NCBI GenBank assembly: GCA_002316385.1
Contig: DCDL01000004.1
Location: 218,784-282,783 of the forward strand
Length of the DNA: 64,000 bases
Direction: 5' to 3'
From: Clostridium sp. UBA1056
GTDB taxonomy: Bacteria; Bacillota; Clostridia; Clostridiales; Clostridiaceae
Under the pieces are notes generated by a model. It searched no databases. It saw only the letters and a program-made list of their open reading frames with translations, and was not told where the DNA came from. How positions within the stretch are numbered: the stretch's first letter is position 1; every line of letters begins with the position of its first letter. Positions 46,585 to 55,233 of this stretch are shown here, piece by piece. Position numbers and translations under genes: made by a program.

Positions 46585-47875
46585 TTACCTTTTCCTTTAA
46601 ATAATTAATAAATTTGTGCTGATATTTCTTATTAGTAATTCTAATTTTATTCATTTCTTTAAAATTTATTCTTTCAACTAGCTCCCCCTTTAATTTATCT
46701 TCTTCCTCATTTACAATTAAATTAATATGTTCTGCTGCCTTTTTGCTAAAAACTAATCCTTCTAGCAAAGAGTTGCTTGCTAATCTGTTACTACCATGAA
46801 CTCCAGTACAACTAACCTCTCCCACTGCATATAAATTCTTCATAGATGTCCTCGCTTTTAAATCTACCTGAATCCCTCCCATACAGTAATGATGAGCTGG
46901 AGCAATTGGTACTAAGTCTTTATCCATATTATAACCACGTTTCAAACATTGATCATAAATATAAGGAAATCTATTAATTAAAAATTCTTTAGGCTTACTA
47001 GTTATATCTAAGAATGCGTATGGAGTTTGTGGTGTTTTATATATCTCTTTGAGAATTTCTCTTGAAACTATATCCCTAGGTAATAGTGGATTTACAAATT
47101 CTTCTCCATATATATTTTTTATTCTACCACCTTCACCTCTAAGTGATTCAGATAAGAGTAGCTTTCTTCCTCTTACATTCTCCTCATATAAAACAGTAGG
47201 ATGAAGCTGAAGATAAGATATATCTTTTATAGGGATACCATGCTTTAATGCAATACTAAGTCCATCTCCTGTAATAGTTTCAAATTTAGTGGTTGAATTA
47301 AATATTCCTCCAATCCCACCAGTTGCTAATACTGTAATCCTAGCATTAGTAGTTATAATTTCATTATTGTATTCTATAATACCACCAATACATATATTTT
47401 TATATTGAATTATATCTAGAAGCTTAGCTTCTTCTAATAAAGTTATATTTCCTTTACTAAACACATAACTTATTAATTTTTCTATTACTTCTTTACCAGT
47501 TTCATCTTTAGAGTGTACTATTCTAAACTTACTATGTCCACCTTCTCTAGTATAGTTTAACCCTTTTGAATCTTTATCAAGATTAACTCCTAATTCTAAT
47601 AATCTGTTAACATTATCAGTAGAATTTTTAACTAATTGAGTTACAGCTTCCACTTTATTTTTATAATTTCCAGCCTTTAAAGTATCCTCTATAAATACAT
47701 CTGTGTCCTCAATATTTCTTAAGGTAGATATACCACCTTGTGCTAAATAGCTATTACAATCTCTTAATTTATTTTTGGTTATTATTAAGATCTTTAACTT
47801 ACTATTTAAATTACAAGCAGTATAAAGTCCTGCAATGCCTGTCCCTATAATTAATACATCATACTTCCTATTCAT
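46553..47875 (-). CDS. nadB: L-aspartate oxidase NadB
   Basis: A 440-residue flavoenzyme that oxidises aspartate to iminoaspartate. The FAD-binding motif is DVLIIGTGIAGLYTACNL. The active-site segments are NSYLAQGGIS, HSKDETGKEV and SLRGEGGRI; APAHHYCMGGIQVD holds the substrate His, and ASNSLLEGLVFS ends the core. In a strict anaerobe fumarate rather than oxygen is the likely electron acceptor. The C-terminal domain is shorter than the E. coli enzyme (540 residues), as in other clostridia. It starts 1 nt after nadA. Confidence 0.95.
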   Translation of the reverse strand: MNRKYDVLIIGTGIAGLYTACNLNSKLKILIITKNKLRDCNSYLAQGGISTLRNIEDTDVFIEDTLKAGNYKNKVEAVTQLVKNSTDNVNRLLELGVNLDKDSKGLNYTREGGHSKFRIVHSKDETGKEVIEKLISYVFSKGNITLLEEAKLLDIIQYKNICIGGIIEYNNEIITTNARITVLATGGIGGIFNSTTKFETITGDGLSIALKHGIPIKDISYLQLHPTVLYEENVRGRKLLLSESLRGEGGRIKNIYGEEFVNPLLPRDIVSREILKEIYKTPQTPYAFLDITSKPKEFLINRFPYIYDQCLKRGYNMDKDLVPIAPAHHYCMGGIQVDLKARTSMKNLYAVGEVSCTGVHGSNRLASNSLLEGLVFSKKAAEHINLIVNEEEDKLKGELVERINFKEMNKIRITNKKYQHKFINYLKEKVNVEYVKLFNC

Positions 47876-47876
47876 T

Positions 47877-48785
47877 TTATCTATTAGATAGAAGATGCAT
47901 ATTTTCTAAAGATTTATGAGCCTTTACTCTTAATTCCTCTTCAATATGTACTTCAAACTCCTCCTTAAGTAAACAATTATATAAATCTCTAAGTGATATT
48001 TTTTTCATGTTGGGACAAATCATTCCACTTTCTATAGGTATAAAAGTTTTACTTGGACTCTTTAGTTTCATTTGGTAAAGAACGCCTTCTTCTGTTACTA
48101 CTATGAATCCTTCTGATTCATCCTTAGTACTATACTCTATAAGTCCAGAAGTGCTTCCTATAAAGTCACCTAAATCTCTTACCTTCTTAGAACATTCAGG
48201 ATGAACTAAGACTTTAAATTTGGGATACTTATGTTTTAATTTTAAAACCTCTTCTGCTTCTATTCTTTCATGAACAGGACAAAAACCATCATATAATATA
48301 AATTTCTTATTTGGTGTATTTTCCTGTAGATAACTCCCCAAATTTCTATCTGGAAGAAATATTACTTCTTCTTCCTCTATGTTATTTAAAATTTCTTTAG
48401 CAGAAGAGGAAGTCACACATACATCAGATAAAGCTTTAATATCTCCATTAGAGTTTATATATGTTACTACCTTTGCCTTTGGATTTTTTAACTTCATAGC
48501 TTTAAGTTTATCTATTGTAGCCATATCAGCCATTGGACATGTTGTATCATCCACCGGAATTAATATCTTTTTATATGGTGATAATATTTTAGCACTCTCA
48601 GCCATGAACTTAACTCCACAAAATATTGTCATATCTTTATTGCTTTCCTTAGCTTTTTTACTTAAAAAATATGAGTCACCTACTACATCTGCAACTTCCT
48701 GTATTTCTTCTCTCTCATAAAGATGAGCTAAAATTAAAGCATTTTTTTCTTTCTTTAACTTTAATATTTCTTCTTTTAAATTCAA
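47877..48785 (-). CDS. nadA: Quinolinate synthase NadA
   Basis: A 302-residue [4Fe-4S] enzyme that condenses iminoaspartate and DHAP into quinolinate. It has AHLYEREEIQEVADVVGDSY and FCGVKFMAESAKIL. The three cluster Cys are in FCGVKF, VHPECSKKVRDL and MICPNMKK, and DRNLG is conserved. The start is the TTG at 48785 with GGAGGTG 10 nt before it. First gene of nadABC, all three for de novo NAD synthesis. A SigA promoter and a GTGTATATACAC palindrome lie 30-75 nt upstream. The call is secure. Confidence 0.95.
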   Translation of the reverse strand: MNLKEEILKLKKEKNALILAHLYEREEIQEVADVVGDSYFLSKKAKESNKDMTIFCGVKFMAESAKILSPYKKILIPVDDTTCPMADMATIDKLKAMKLKNPKAKVVTYINSNGDIKALSDVCVTSSSAKEILNNIEEEEVIFLPDRNLGSYLQENTPNKKFILYDGFCPVHERIEAEEVLKLKHKYPKFKVLVHPECSKKVRDLGDFIGSTSGLIEYSTKDESEGFIVVTEEGVLYQMKLKSPSKTFIPIESGMICPNMKKISLRDLYNCLLKEEFEVHIEEELRVKAHKSLENMHLLSNR

Positions 48786-48817
48786 AGTTTACACACCTCC
48801 ACTATATGACTTTACAT

Positions 48818-48829
48818 GTGTATATACAC
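48818..48829. promoter_or_regulatory. Candidate NAD-repressor (NiaR-like) operator
   Basis: GTGTATATACAC is a perfect 12-bp palindrome, immediately downstream of the nadA -10 hexamer and over the expected start site. Position suits a repressor. Assignment to NiaR/YrxA is by analogy with other Firmicutes; its gene is not in the window. Confidence 0.45.
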
Positions 48830-48831
48830 CT

Positions 48832-48859
48832 AGTATAGCATTAACTTACAACTTGTCAA
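48832..48859 (-). promoter_or_regulatory. SigA promoter of nadABC
   Basis: On the minus strand TTGACA (48854-48859) and TATACT (48832-48837) are 16 nt apart. It is about 50 nt before the TTG start of nadA. Confidence 0.75.
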
Positions 48860-49007
48860 CAATATGTAATGTTATATTTGTGAAGGCTTATTAAGTAATT
48901 TTTACCTCAAAACAAAATAAGGACTACTAAAAATAAAATTTCTTAGTAATCCTTAATAACCTTTAATTCAAATAATGTCTATAAAAATCAACTATTTAAA
49001 TTAAATC

Positions 49008-49976
49008 CTATTTTCTAATGAGTTGCGGCCAAATCTCTACCCAAAGATTTTCTAAGATTCTTCTAACATGGGCTGCATGAGAGTTTATTGCTATAACAGT
49101 ATCTTCATTTTCTAAAACTATACAGTACTGACCATACTTACCATCAGCTCTATATGAATTATGCTCTCCCATCCAAAACTGGTATCCATAACCTTGGCCC
49201 CAATCACCTCTATTATCAGTATCAATCTGCTTTGAGGTAGCCTCTTTAACCCACTCTTCTGATAATAACTGTGTTCCTTCCCAATTTCCCTTTTGTAAAT
49301 ACAACTGACCAAATTTACTTAAATCCGACACCTTTAGTTCAAGCCCTCCAGCTCCAAAGTTGTATCCTCTAGGGCATTTTTCCCAAGTAGGCTTACTAAT
49401 ACCTAAAGGCTCAAAAAGCCTAGGCATTAGATAATCCTCTAAAAGTTCTCCACTTAATTTTTGTACAATAACTCCAGATAAATATGCTGCTGCATTATTA
49501 TAGATAAATTTTTCTCCAGGTTTATATGGAAAATGTTGATTTAAACAATACTTTACCCAATTTCCCTCTAAAAGCTCTCCCCTAGGTGTAGTTCCAAAGC
49601 TACCATCTGCCATTAAATATCCATTATCATGACCTACGGCCATTTTTAAAAGATGTTTAACTCTTAAATTTTTAAGATTATCTGATGGACATTCTGGAAT
49701 ATCCTCAGGAAAGAATTCTATAACTCTATCTTCTAATGATAAAAGACCTTCATCCACTGCAATTCCCAAAGCTGTAGAAGTAAAACTTTTTGTAACTGAA
49801 TATTGTGGTCTTACTCTTTCTAGCTCCCTATGATACTCTCCAACTTTTTTACCATGTTGAAGTACTACAATACTAAATATATCTAAATCTTTTGTAGCTT
49901 CTAGGTAGCTTGTTAAATCTATCTTTCTCATAACGATTTTTAGGAAGATGAATACATTAGCATTCACTCTTCCCAA
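49008..49976 (-). CDS. Beta-lactamase family serine hydrolase
   Basis: About 322 residues of the class C beta-lactamase/DD-peptidase-like fold. The catalytic Ser and Lys are in YSVTKSFTS (SxxK) and the Tyr in IYNNAAAYL (YxN). The third block is less clear, near DGKYGQYC. There is no signal peptide, so it is probably cytoplasmic. Substrate is unknown; related proteins are esterases or peptidases. The start is uncertain: TTG at 49976, GTG at 49967 (better spaced from GGGAGG) and ATG at 49931 are all in frame. It stands alone. Confidence 0.8.
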   Translation of the reverse strand: MGRVNANVFIFLKIVMRKIDLTSYLEATKDLDIFSIVVLQHGKKVGEYHRELERVRPQYSVTKSFTSTALGIAVDEGLLSLEDRVIEFFPEDIPECPSDNLKNLRVKHLLKMAVGHDNGYLMADGSFGTTPRGELLEGNWVKYCLNQHFPYKPGEKFIYNNAAAYLSGVIVQKLSGELLEDYLMPRLFEPLGISKPTWEKCPRGYNFGAGGLELKVSDLSKFGQLYLQKGNWEGTQLLSEEWVKEATSKQIDTDNRGDWGQGYGYQFWMGEHNSYRADGKYGQYCIVLENEDTVIAINSHAAHVRRILENLWVEIWPQLIRK

Positions 49977-50422
49977 AACCTCCCTTCTTGCTTATATCTT
50001 TTGATTTTATTGCTAATAATAATTGTTTTATAAATTTAAACACTAAAACTTCTTCAGAATTATCTATTCATATTCTCAACATCTTTCCAGCAAGCAAAAA
50101 GTAAAATTATACTCCCCAGAATAAATATAGCTAAAATTCCAAACATCCAATTTAAATTAGTAAGAGTATCAATATAAAATGTCTACATTTAATACAATTT
50201 TATCACATTGTTTATGAACTTTCTTTATTAATCTTTACACACCTTCTCTATGAAATTAAAATTTAATTTTAATTATACGAATAAAAATGTGATTCTCATC
50301 AATGAGTTAACTTCCTAATTATAACCATCTAGTTTTATTTATAAATATGATATATACTATTAATAAATTTCTAATTGTTGTAAAAATATAGATATATTTG
50401 AAAGTAGGATGGAGGAATAACT
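49977..50422. other. 446-bp gap between the serine hydrolase and amj
   Basis: This divergent intergenic region holds both promoters, though I could not point to them firmly. The only coding-like stretch is the short hydrophobic frame at 50060-50183 on the minus strand. Confidence 0.55.
50060..50183 (-). pseudogene. Possible remnant of a membrane protein C-terminus
   Basis: A 41-codon open stretch encodes one hydrophobic helix (WMFGILAIFILGSIILLFAC) and a polar tail ending in VENMNR. A stop lies just before it, and only an internal ATG (50146, 28 codons) without a ribosome site is available. It looks like the end of a lost transporter gene, but a small membrane peptide cannot be ruled out. 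Confidence 0.35.
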
Positions 50423-51214
50423 TTGAGCACTCAAATTATAATTGTTTTAATTTTAAATTTTATAATTGCCATAATCGGTACATTAGCTTACTCTGTAAGA
50501 CTCGTAGGTGTTAGAACTGGTAAAATAGCAGTTACCTTTGCTGTGTTTAATATATTATCTTTAGTATCAAGAACAGCTTTAACTTTTCAAACTCCTCTAT
50601 TAACAAAGTTTGTTGAAAATAGTACAGGTGGAAGTGATGTGTTAAATCTTTTTAGGTTAATCATAATAGTTTCTGGTATAGCCACTATAGTGGGTGCATT
50701 TTTAATTCCTACTTTTCAAAGATTATTTTATAAAGGTGTTATCCGTTTTTCTATTGATAAATCTATACCTAAGCTTATTATCCATAGTTTTTCCAAGGCA
50801 GGTATTCACTATATAAAGGACTGTATTTCAATTCCAGTGAAAGAAAGTATAACTAAAATTAATTTTAAAAAGTTACCTTTAAAAATAATAATTTATAATA
50901 TAATTGCAGTTGCAATATTAACAGTAGGATCTTTAGCACCAATTTATGCTGGTACCATAGTTCCTGATTTAAGGGCAACTTGTATAACCCTATCCTCAGT
51001 GATAAATGGTTTTGCTACCATTCTAATGCTTATATTTATAGATCCACATCTATCCATTATGACTGATGATGTAATGGATGGTAAGTGTCCTGAAGAAGAT
51101 TTTCGTAGTTGTGTTATTGCCATGGTAGGAAGTAAAACTATTGGGACTTTTGTTGCTCTACCATTACTTATCCCAGCTTCTTATATAATAGTATTTGTAG
51201 CTAAAATTCTTTAA
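50423..51214 (+). CDS. amj: Lipid II flippase Amj
   Basis: A 263-residue membrane protein with about six transmembrane helices. It matches the Amj (formerly YdaH, DUF2837) family: LAYSVRLVGVRTGKIAVTFAVFNILSLVSRTA near the N-terminus and GAFLIPTFQRLFYKGV later. The C-terminal half includes DPHLSIMTDDVMDGKC and the helix after VGSKTIGTFVALPL. Amj moves lipid-linked peptidoglycan precursor across the membrane as an alternative to MurJ. In B. subtilis it is induced by envelope stress. The start is a TTG with GGAGG 7 nt upstream. The bce-type resistance module is the next intact gene group. Confidence 0.92.
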   Translation: MSTQIIIVLILNFIIAIIGTLAYSVRLVGVRTGKIAVTFAVFNILSLVSRTALTFQTPLLTKFVENSTGGSDVLNLFRLIIIVSGIATIVGAFLIPTFQRLFYKGVIRFSIDKSIPKLIIHSFSKAGIHYIKDCISIPVKESITKINFKKLPLKIIIYNIIAVAILTVGSLAPIYAGTIVPDLRATCITLSSVINGFATILMLIFIDPHLSIMTDDVMDGKCPEEDFRSCVIAMVGSKTIGTFVALPLLIPASYIIVFVAKIL

Positions 51215-51233
51215 TAGTTGAGAGGTGTTTATT

Positions 51234-51471
51234 TTGTATAAGATATATGAAACAGAGAGACTTATTTTAAAGGTCATAGATGAATCCTACGCTAAACAGG
51301 TACTAGATTATTTTAATTGTGGCTACCGTTATGCCTAATAATTATTCTTCTTTAAATGTACTAAATAAACTCAAATTTCAAAATGAAGGCCTATCTAGAA
51401 AATATCAAAAGATTAATGGACAATGGGAAGACCATATACATATGGTTTTATTGAATCCCCTGGTTGAGTAA
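51234..51471 (+). pseudogene. Broken GNAT (RimJ/RimL type) acetyltransferase gene
   Basis: A TTG at 51234 with GAGAGGTG upstream opens 34 codons (YKIYETERLILKVIDESYAKQ and on), the N-terminus of a RimJ-like GNAT. It stops at 51336-51338. In another frame the C-terminus of the same family follows at once: VMPNNYSSLNVLNKLKFQNEG then SRKYQKINGQWEDHIHMVLL, ending at 51471. About 100 codons of the middle are missing. This indicates internal deletion and loss of function. It lies 19 nt after amj, in what may have been one operon. Confidence 0.88.
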
Positions 51472-51511
51472 GAATGGAATTTACCTATTAAATTAATATA
51501 GACTTTTAAAA

Positions 51512-51548
51512 AAACTACATAAAAATCAGATTGATTTTCATGTAGTTT
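51512..51548 (-). terminator. Terminator after bceB
   Basis: AAACTACAT-A-AAAATCA pairs with TGATTTT-C-ATGTAGTTT around a GAT loop. On the minus strand TTTTTTTAAAAG follows. It is 36 nt past the bceB stop, and it also ends the plus-strand pseudogene transcript. Confidence 0.88.
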
Positions 51549-51584
51549 CACTATTTTAATATTCTTTAAAATTTAAACTTATAT

Positions 51585-53570
51585 CTAATTTCCTTTAATC
51601 ATCTTTTTACTTCCTAAATAAGTTGCTAAGAAGTAACCACCATAAACAATAACTAGTACAAAGGCTGCAATAAATACATGCTCTACCATACTTGCTCCTC
51701 CCCATATTGCTACTATATCGGAAGCTAGTTTTAGTCCTACTATGGAATGGATTATAGCTAAGGATAGAGGCATCATAAAATAAATTGCTACTTGAGTTAA
51801 TATAGAGTGATTTATCATAGCTTCCTCTACTCCAACCTTTCTTAAAAGGTTATATCTTTCTGTATTATCTGCAGATTCTGATAGCTGTTGAAGTGCTAAT
51901 ACTGCTGCTGATGTGATTAGGAATATGATTCCCATGTATATCGCTAGATATGAAGCTAAAGCTCCTAGTCCAGTAGACTGTTCTATTATTTCATTCCTGA
52001 TTATATAATAAGTCTGTAGATTTCCATCTGCATAGTTCCCTCTAATATTCTCTTCTAAAGCTTTTATTATTTCACTTCCATCATCACTAAAGTTTATATT
52101 TAAATTACCCATAATAGGTGTTAGATTTTCTACTAGTGAGTCCTCTACTAAAAATGTACAAATATTATGCTTCATCATAGAAGAGTAAATTACTACATCT
52201 AAAGCCTTTCCATTGTAAGGTCTAAGTTTGTTGCTGCCTATACTGATTTCTCTGCCATTATCTAAAGCTTCTTGCAGATTTTTAGTCATATCACTTATAT
52301 CACCAAAAACTGCATACTCTCCAGCTTTAAGACTTATTTCTTCTTTATTCATCATTTTCATTATCTTATTGAAATCAGATACTTTCATGACATTAATATT
52401 TAAATTCTTAGATACAGGATAATAATTGTTTCCATTCTTTAATCCCTTTTCACTTAAAAAATCTTTATAGCTAACGCCACTATCATAATACTGATAACTT
52501 ACATAGTTATCTTCATATTTTGATACATCTACATTGTGCTCCTTTAACACTGTTTCTACATCTGCTCCTCCATTGTCAAAAAAGCTCATATCAAACTGTG
52601 TTAGGTCTTTAATCTCAGCATTCATAGCTGTACTTATTCCAAGTCCTCCTGAAAGAGTACAAATAGCTACAAATAGCATTAGACATATAAAAGTCATGGA
52701 TATAAATGTGGTATTAATCTTGCTGTTAATTTGTCTTAATACAAACATATTTAAATTTCTTAAATATATCTTCTTACTGCTTTGAACAACCTTAAGTAAA
52801 AATCCTGCAAGGGAGAAGAAAAACAAGAATGTTCCCACAGCTCCAAGTCCAATAGCTATTAATATATTTTTATCAATAGTAGACATTCCATTTTTAAGCA
52901 CTATGTAATATGCATAACCTATAGTTACTACACTAATTATGAATATCACTACAGAAGTCCATACATTTTTAATCTTCACTTTTTCATTAACCTTAGCAGA
53001 AGTCAATAAATTTATTAGCCTTACCTTCCTTACAGTAATAGAGTTAACGATAAGAATTATAAAATATATAGCTCCAAAGCAAAGAATAGTTTTTATAAAT
53101 GCATCCATAGAAAATATAAATTTAAAAGTAGTTAAGTCTACATTAAAAAGTTTCGCCGTAACAACAGATAGTCCTTGTGATAAAAATATTCCTAATATAA
53201 GACCTAATCCCAGAGAAACTACTCCTATCATCATAGTTTCTATAAATAATAAAGAGGATAACTTAGAGTTTTCCATACCTAAAGTCATATAAACTCCAAA
53301 CTCTTTTTTTCTTCTTTTAATTAAATAGCTGTTAGCATAGACTATCAAGAATCCTAATATGAAGGAAATAAATATAGATGCTACTCCCATAATGTTGCTT
53401 ATTAGATGAAACATATTTTTATGCATTTCACTAACTTCCATTAAAATGCTTTGAGCTTCAATGGAGTTAAAGGTGTAAAATATACATACACCAAATACTA
53501 AGGTTAAGAAGTAAATAGTATAATCCTTAAAGCTTCTTTTTAAATTTCTAGCAGCTAATTTAAAATACAT
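51585..53570 (-). CDS. bceB: BceB-type ABC transporter permease
   Basis: A 661-residue permease of the peptide-antibiotic export/sensing type. It has ten predicted transmembrane helices and the large extracellular domain of about 210 residues between helices 7 and 8 (around 315-525), which in BceB proteins binds the antibiotic-target complex. FtsX-type regions flank it (KLAARNLKRSFKDYTIYFLTLVFG, RRKKEFGVYMTLGME). The start is the ATG at 53570 with GGAGGTGA 8 nt before it inside bceA; a TTG at 53588 overlaps that site. With bceA, the nearby kinase and the regulator it forms a complete detoxification module. Confidence 0.9.
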   Translation of the reverse strand: MYFKLAARNLKRSFKDYTIYFLTLVFGVCIFYTFNSIEAQSILMEVSEMHKNMFHLISNIMGVASIFISFILGFLIVYANSYLIKRRKKEFGVYMTLGMENSKLSSLLFIETMMIGVVSLGLGLILGIFLSQGLSVVTAKLFNVDLTTFKFIFSMDAFIKTILCFGAIYFIILIVNSITVRKVRLINLLTSAKVNEKVKIKNVWTSVVIFIISVVTIGYAYYIVLKNGMSTIDKNILIAIGLGAVGTFLFFFSLAGFLLKVVQSSKKIYLRNLNMFVLRQINSKINTTFISMTFICLMLFVAICTLSGGLGISTAMNAEIKDLTQFDMSFFDNGGADVETVLKEHNVDVSKYEDNYVSYQYYDSGVSYKDFLSEKGLKNGNNYYPVSKNLNINVMKVSDFNKIMKMMNKEEISLKAGEYAVFGDISDMTKNLQEALDNGREISIGSNKLRPYNGKALDVVIYSSMMKHNICTFLVEDSLVENLTPIMGNLNINFSDDGSEIIKALEENIRGNYADGNLQTYYIIRNEIIEQSTGLGALASYLAIYMGIIFLITSAAVLALQQLSESADNTERYNLLRKVGVEEAMINHSILTQVAIYFMMPLSLAIIHSIVGLKLASDIVAIWGGASMVEHVFIAAFVLVIVYGGYFLATYLGSKKMIKGN

Positions 53571-54330
53571 CTCTTTGGTCACCTCCAAGTAGAGTTACCA
53601 CTTCAATGATCTTATTAAAGAATTCCTTCCTTGAATCCTTTCCTCTAATTAATTCATTAAATATCTTTCCGTCCTTAATAAATAAAATTCTATTTGCATA
53701 GCTAGCTGTAAAGGCATCATGGGTTACCATCATTATAGTAGCTCTTAATTTACAATTTAAATCTTCTAAGCTCTCTAGTAACATCTTTGCAGATTTTGAA
53801 TCTAAAGCACCTGTAGGTTCATCTGCAAGTACTAAAGATGGCTTTGTTATAATGGCTCTAGCTGATGCCACTCTTTGCTTTTGACCCCCAGACATTTCAT
53901 AAGGATACTTATTTAAAACTTCCTCTATATTTAAACTCTTAGCAACTTCCTCAATTTTTTTATGAATCTCTTTGTGATTTTCCTTTTTAATAGTTAGTGC
54001 TAGTGCAATATTCTCATAGGCAGTTAAAGTATCTAACAAATTAAAATCTTGAAATATAAACCCTAAATTTTCTCTTCTGAACTTAGCTAAACCTTTAGAG
54101 TTTATTGAGGTTACATCCTTTCCTTCAATATGAATATGACCGCTAGTCACCTTATCTATTGTAGATATACAGTTTAGTAAAGTTGTTTTTCCACTACCTG
54201 AAGCTCCCATTATTCCTATGAATTCTCCTTCTTCTACAGAAAAACTAATGTTATTTATAGCTTTAGTTATATTTCCATTACTTCCATAATATTTTTCTAT
54301 ATTGCTTACTTTTAATACTTCTTTATTCAT
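53560..54330 (-). CDS. bceA: BceA-type ABC transporter ATPase
   Basis: A 256-residue ATPase with Walker A MGASGSGKTTLLN, signature MSGGQKQRVASARAI and Walker B LVLADEPTGALDSK. The C-terminal extension (GKDSRKEFFNKIIEVVTLLGGD) is typical of the BceA group. It powers removal of bacitracin-like peptides from their lipid targets together with BceB. An inverted repeat TTACA-N4-TGTAA lies 80 nt before the ATG, as expected for BceR control. The stop overlaps bceB by 11 nt. The antibiotic cannot be told from the sequence. Confidence 0.92.
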   Translation of the reverse strand: MNKEVLKVSNIEKYYGSNGNITKAINNISFSVEEGEFIGIMGASGSGKTTLLNCISTIDKVTSGHIHIEGKDVTSINSKGLAKFRRENLGFIFQDFNLLDTLTAYENIALALTIKKENHKEIHKKIEEVAKSLNIEEVLNKYPYEMSGGQKQRVASARAIITKPSLVLADEPTGALDSKSAKMLLESLEDLNCKLRATIMMVTHDAFTASYANRILFIKDGKIFNELIRGKDSRKEFFNKIIEVVTLLGGDQRDVF

Positions 54331-54408
54331 TCTCTTTCCTCCTGTTCCCTATACCTATATATTAACTGTATAGAAAATCTCCATCCATAGGAAAACCTAA
54401 CAGAAAGC

Positions 54409-54422
54409 TTACATTTTTGTAA
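54409..54422 (-). promoter_or_regulatory. Candidate BceR binding site upstream of bceA
   Basis: TTACA-TTTT-TGTAA is a perfect inverted repeat that agrees with the TnACA-N4-TGTAA pattern I recall for BceR-type regulators. It is 79 nt before the bceA ATG, with a TATACA-like -10 downstream and no good -35, as usual for activated promoters. Confidence 0.6.
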
Positions 54423-54560
54423 TGTTTAAAATTATATTAATATAGATCCAAGAATTTGACTATATTCAAGCCTTTTCAAGGATTTATCACTCTTAACCAT
54501 ATGAAAGGTTATAATCTATTTTTGATGAATTTTTCAAGGCAAATTAATTATAGTTAACCT

Positions 54561-54686
54561 CATCCGATCACTACCCGCTCTAATACTCCATCTTATTCAA
54601 AGTGTGAGTAAAGAGCGACTACGTCCCTGGATAACGATTTCTAAACTTCAGTGGAAAAAAACCTCCTCTGAAGCAAAGAACTCTGT
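54561..54686. repeat. G+C-richer multi-hairpin island (possible repeat element or RNA)
   Basis: The segment is visibly richer in G+C than its surroundings. A stem CGCTCT (54576-54581) with AGAGCG (54612-54617) encloses ACTC/GAGT inner pairs. A second stem CTTCAG(T)GG with CC(T)CTGAAG (54646-54673) has an A7 loop. It has no reading frame. It may be a dispersed repeat or a small RNA. Confidence 0.5.
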
Positions 54687-55019
54687 TTATAATTTCTGAA
54701 TATTTATATTAAAAGTTGAAAATACTAACTTTGTAATAAAATATATGGTTACTAGAATACCTAATTTTATTATTTAATTAATAGTCTCTTCCAAAATTAA
54801 ATACTAATCTAGTATTTAAAATTATTAATTTATGTTCCTCTTAAATATTTAAGGCACTAAAATCTAAAGATTAGTAACTACAATTAGAAGATTACTACTC
54901 TTTATATTGTGTTAGTATTTTTATATTTATTATTAATATTTATAAATATACACGTGTCTTGTATGATATTATCATAAATTAATATTAACTCTTAATCTTT
55001 TATTATATACCGACAAAAG

Positions 55020-55064
55020 AAAAAAGAGTATCAAATAGGCTTATATATTTGATACTCTTTTTTT
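55020..55064 (-). terminator. Bidirectional terminator after bceS
   Basis: AAAGAGTATCAAATA and TATTTGATACTCTTT form a 15-bp perfect stem with an 8-nt loop. A and T runs on both sides make it work in both directions. It is 170 nt past the kinase stop. Confidence 0.88.
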
Positions 55065-55233
55065 GATTAATAGTAATTTAATAATTAAACTTTTACAAAC
55101 CCTTAAAAATAGAGACTAATAAACTAATTAAATTGATATATTATTAATATATTAGACTCTACTAAATATGTTACATATTCTAATGTATAGCATTAGCAAT
55201 ATACTTGAGTGTTCTCAGTAAAATAGATATAAG

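Larger units (their letters stand above)
54331..55233. other. 903-bp gap between bceS and bceA
   Basis: No gene is seen. From the bceA side it holds the BceR-type operator (54409-54422), a G+C-rich multi-hairpin segment (about 54561-54686), a long AT-rich stretch, and the bceS terminator (55020-55064). Confidence 0.7.
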
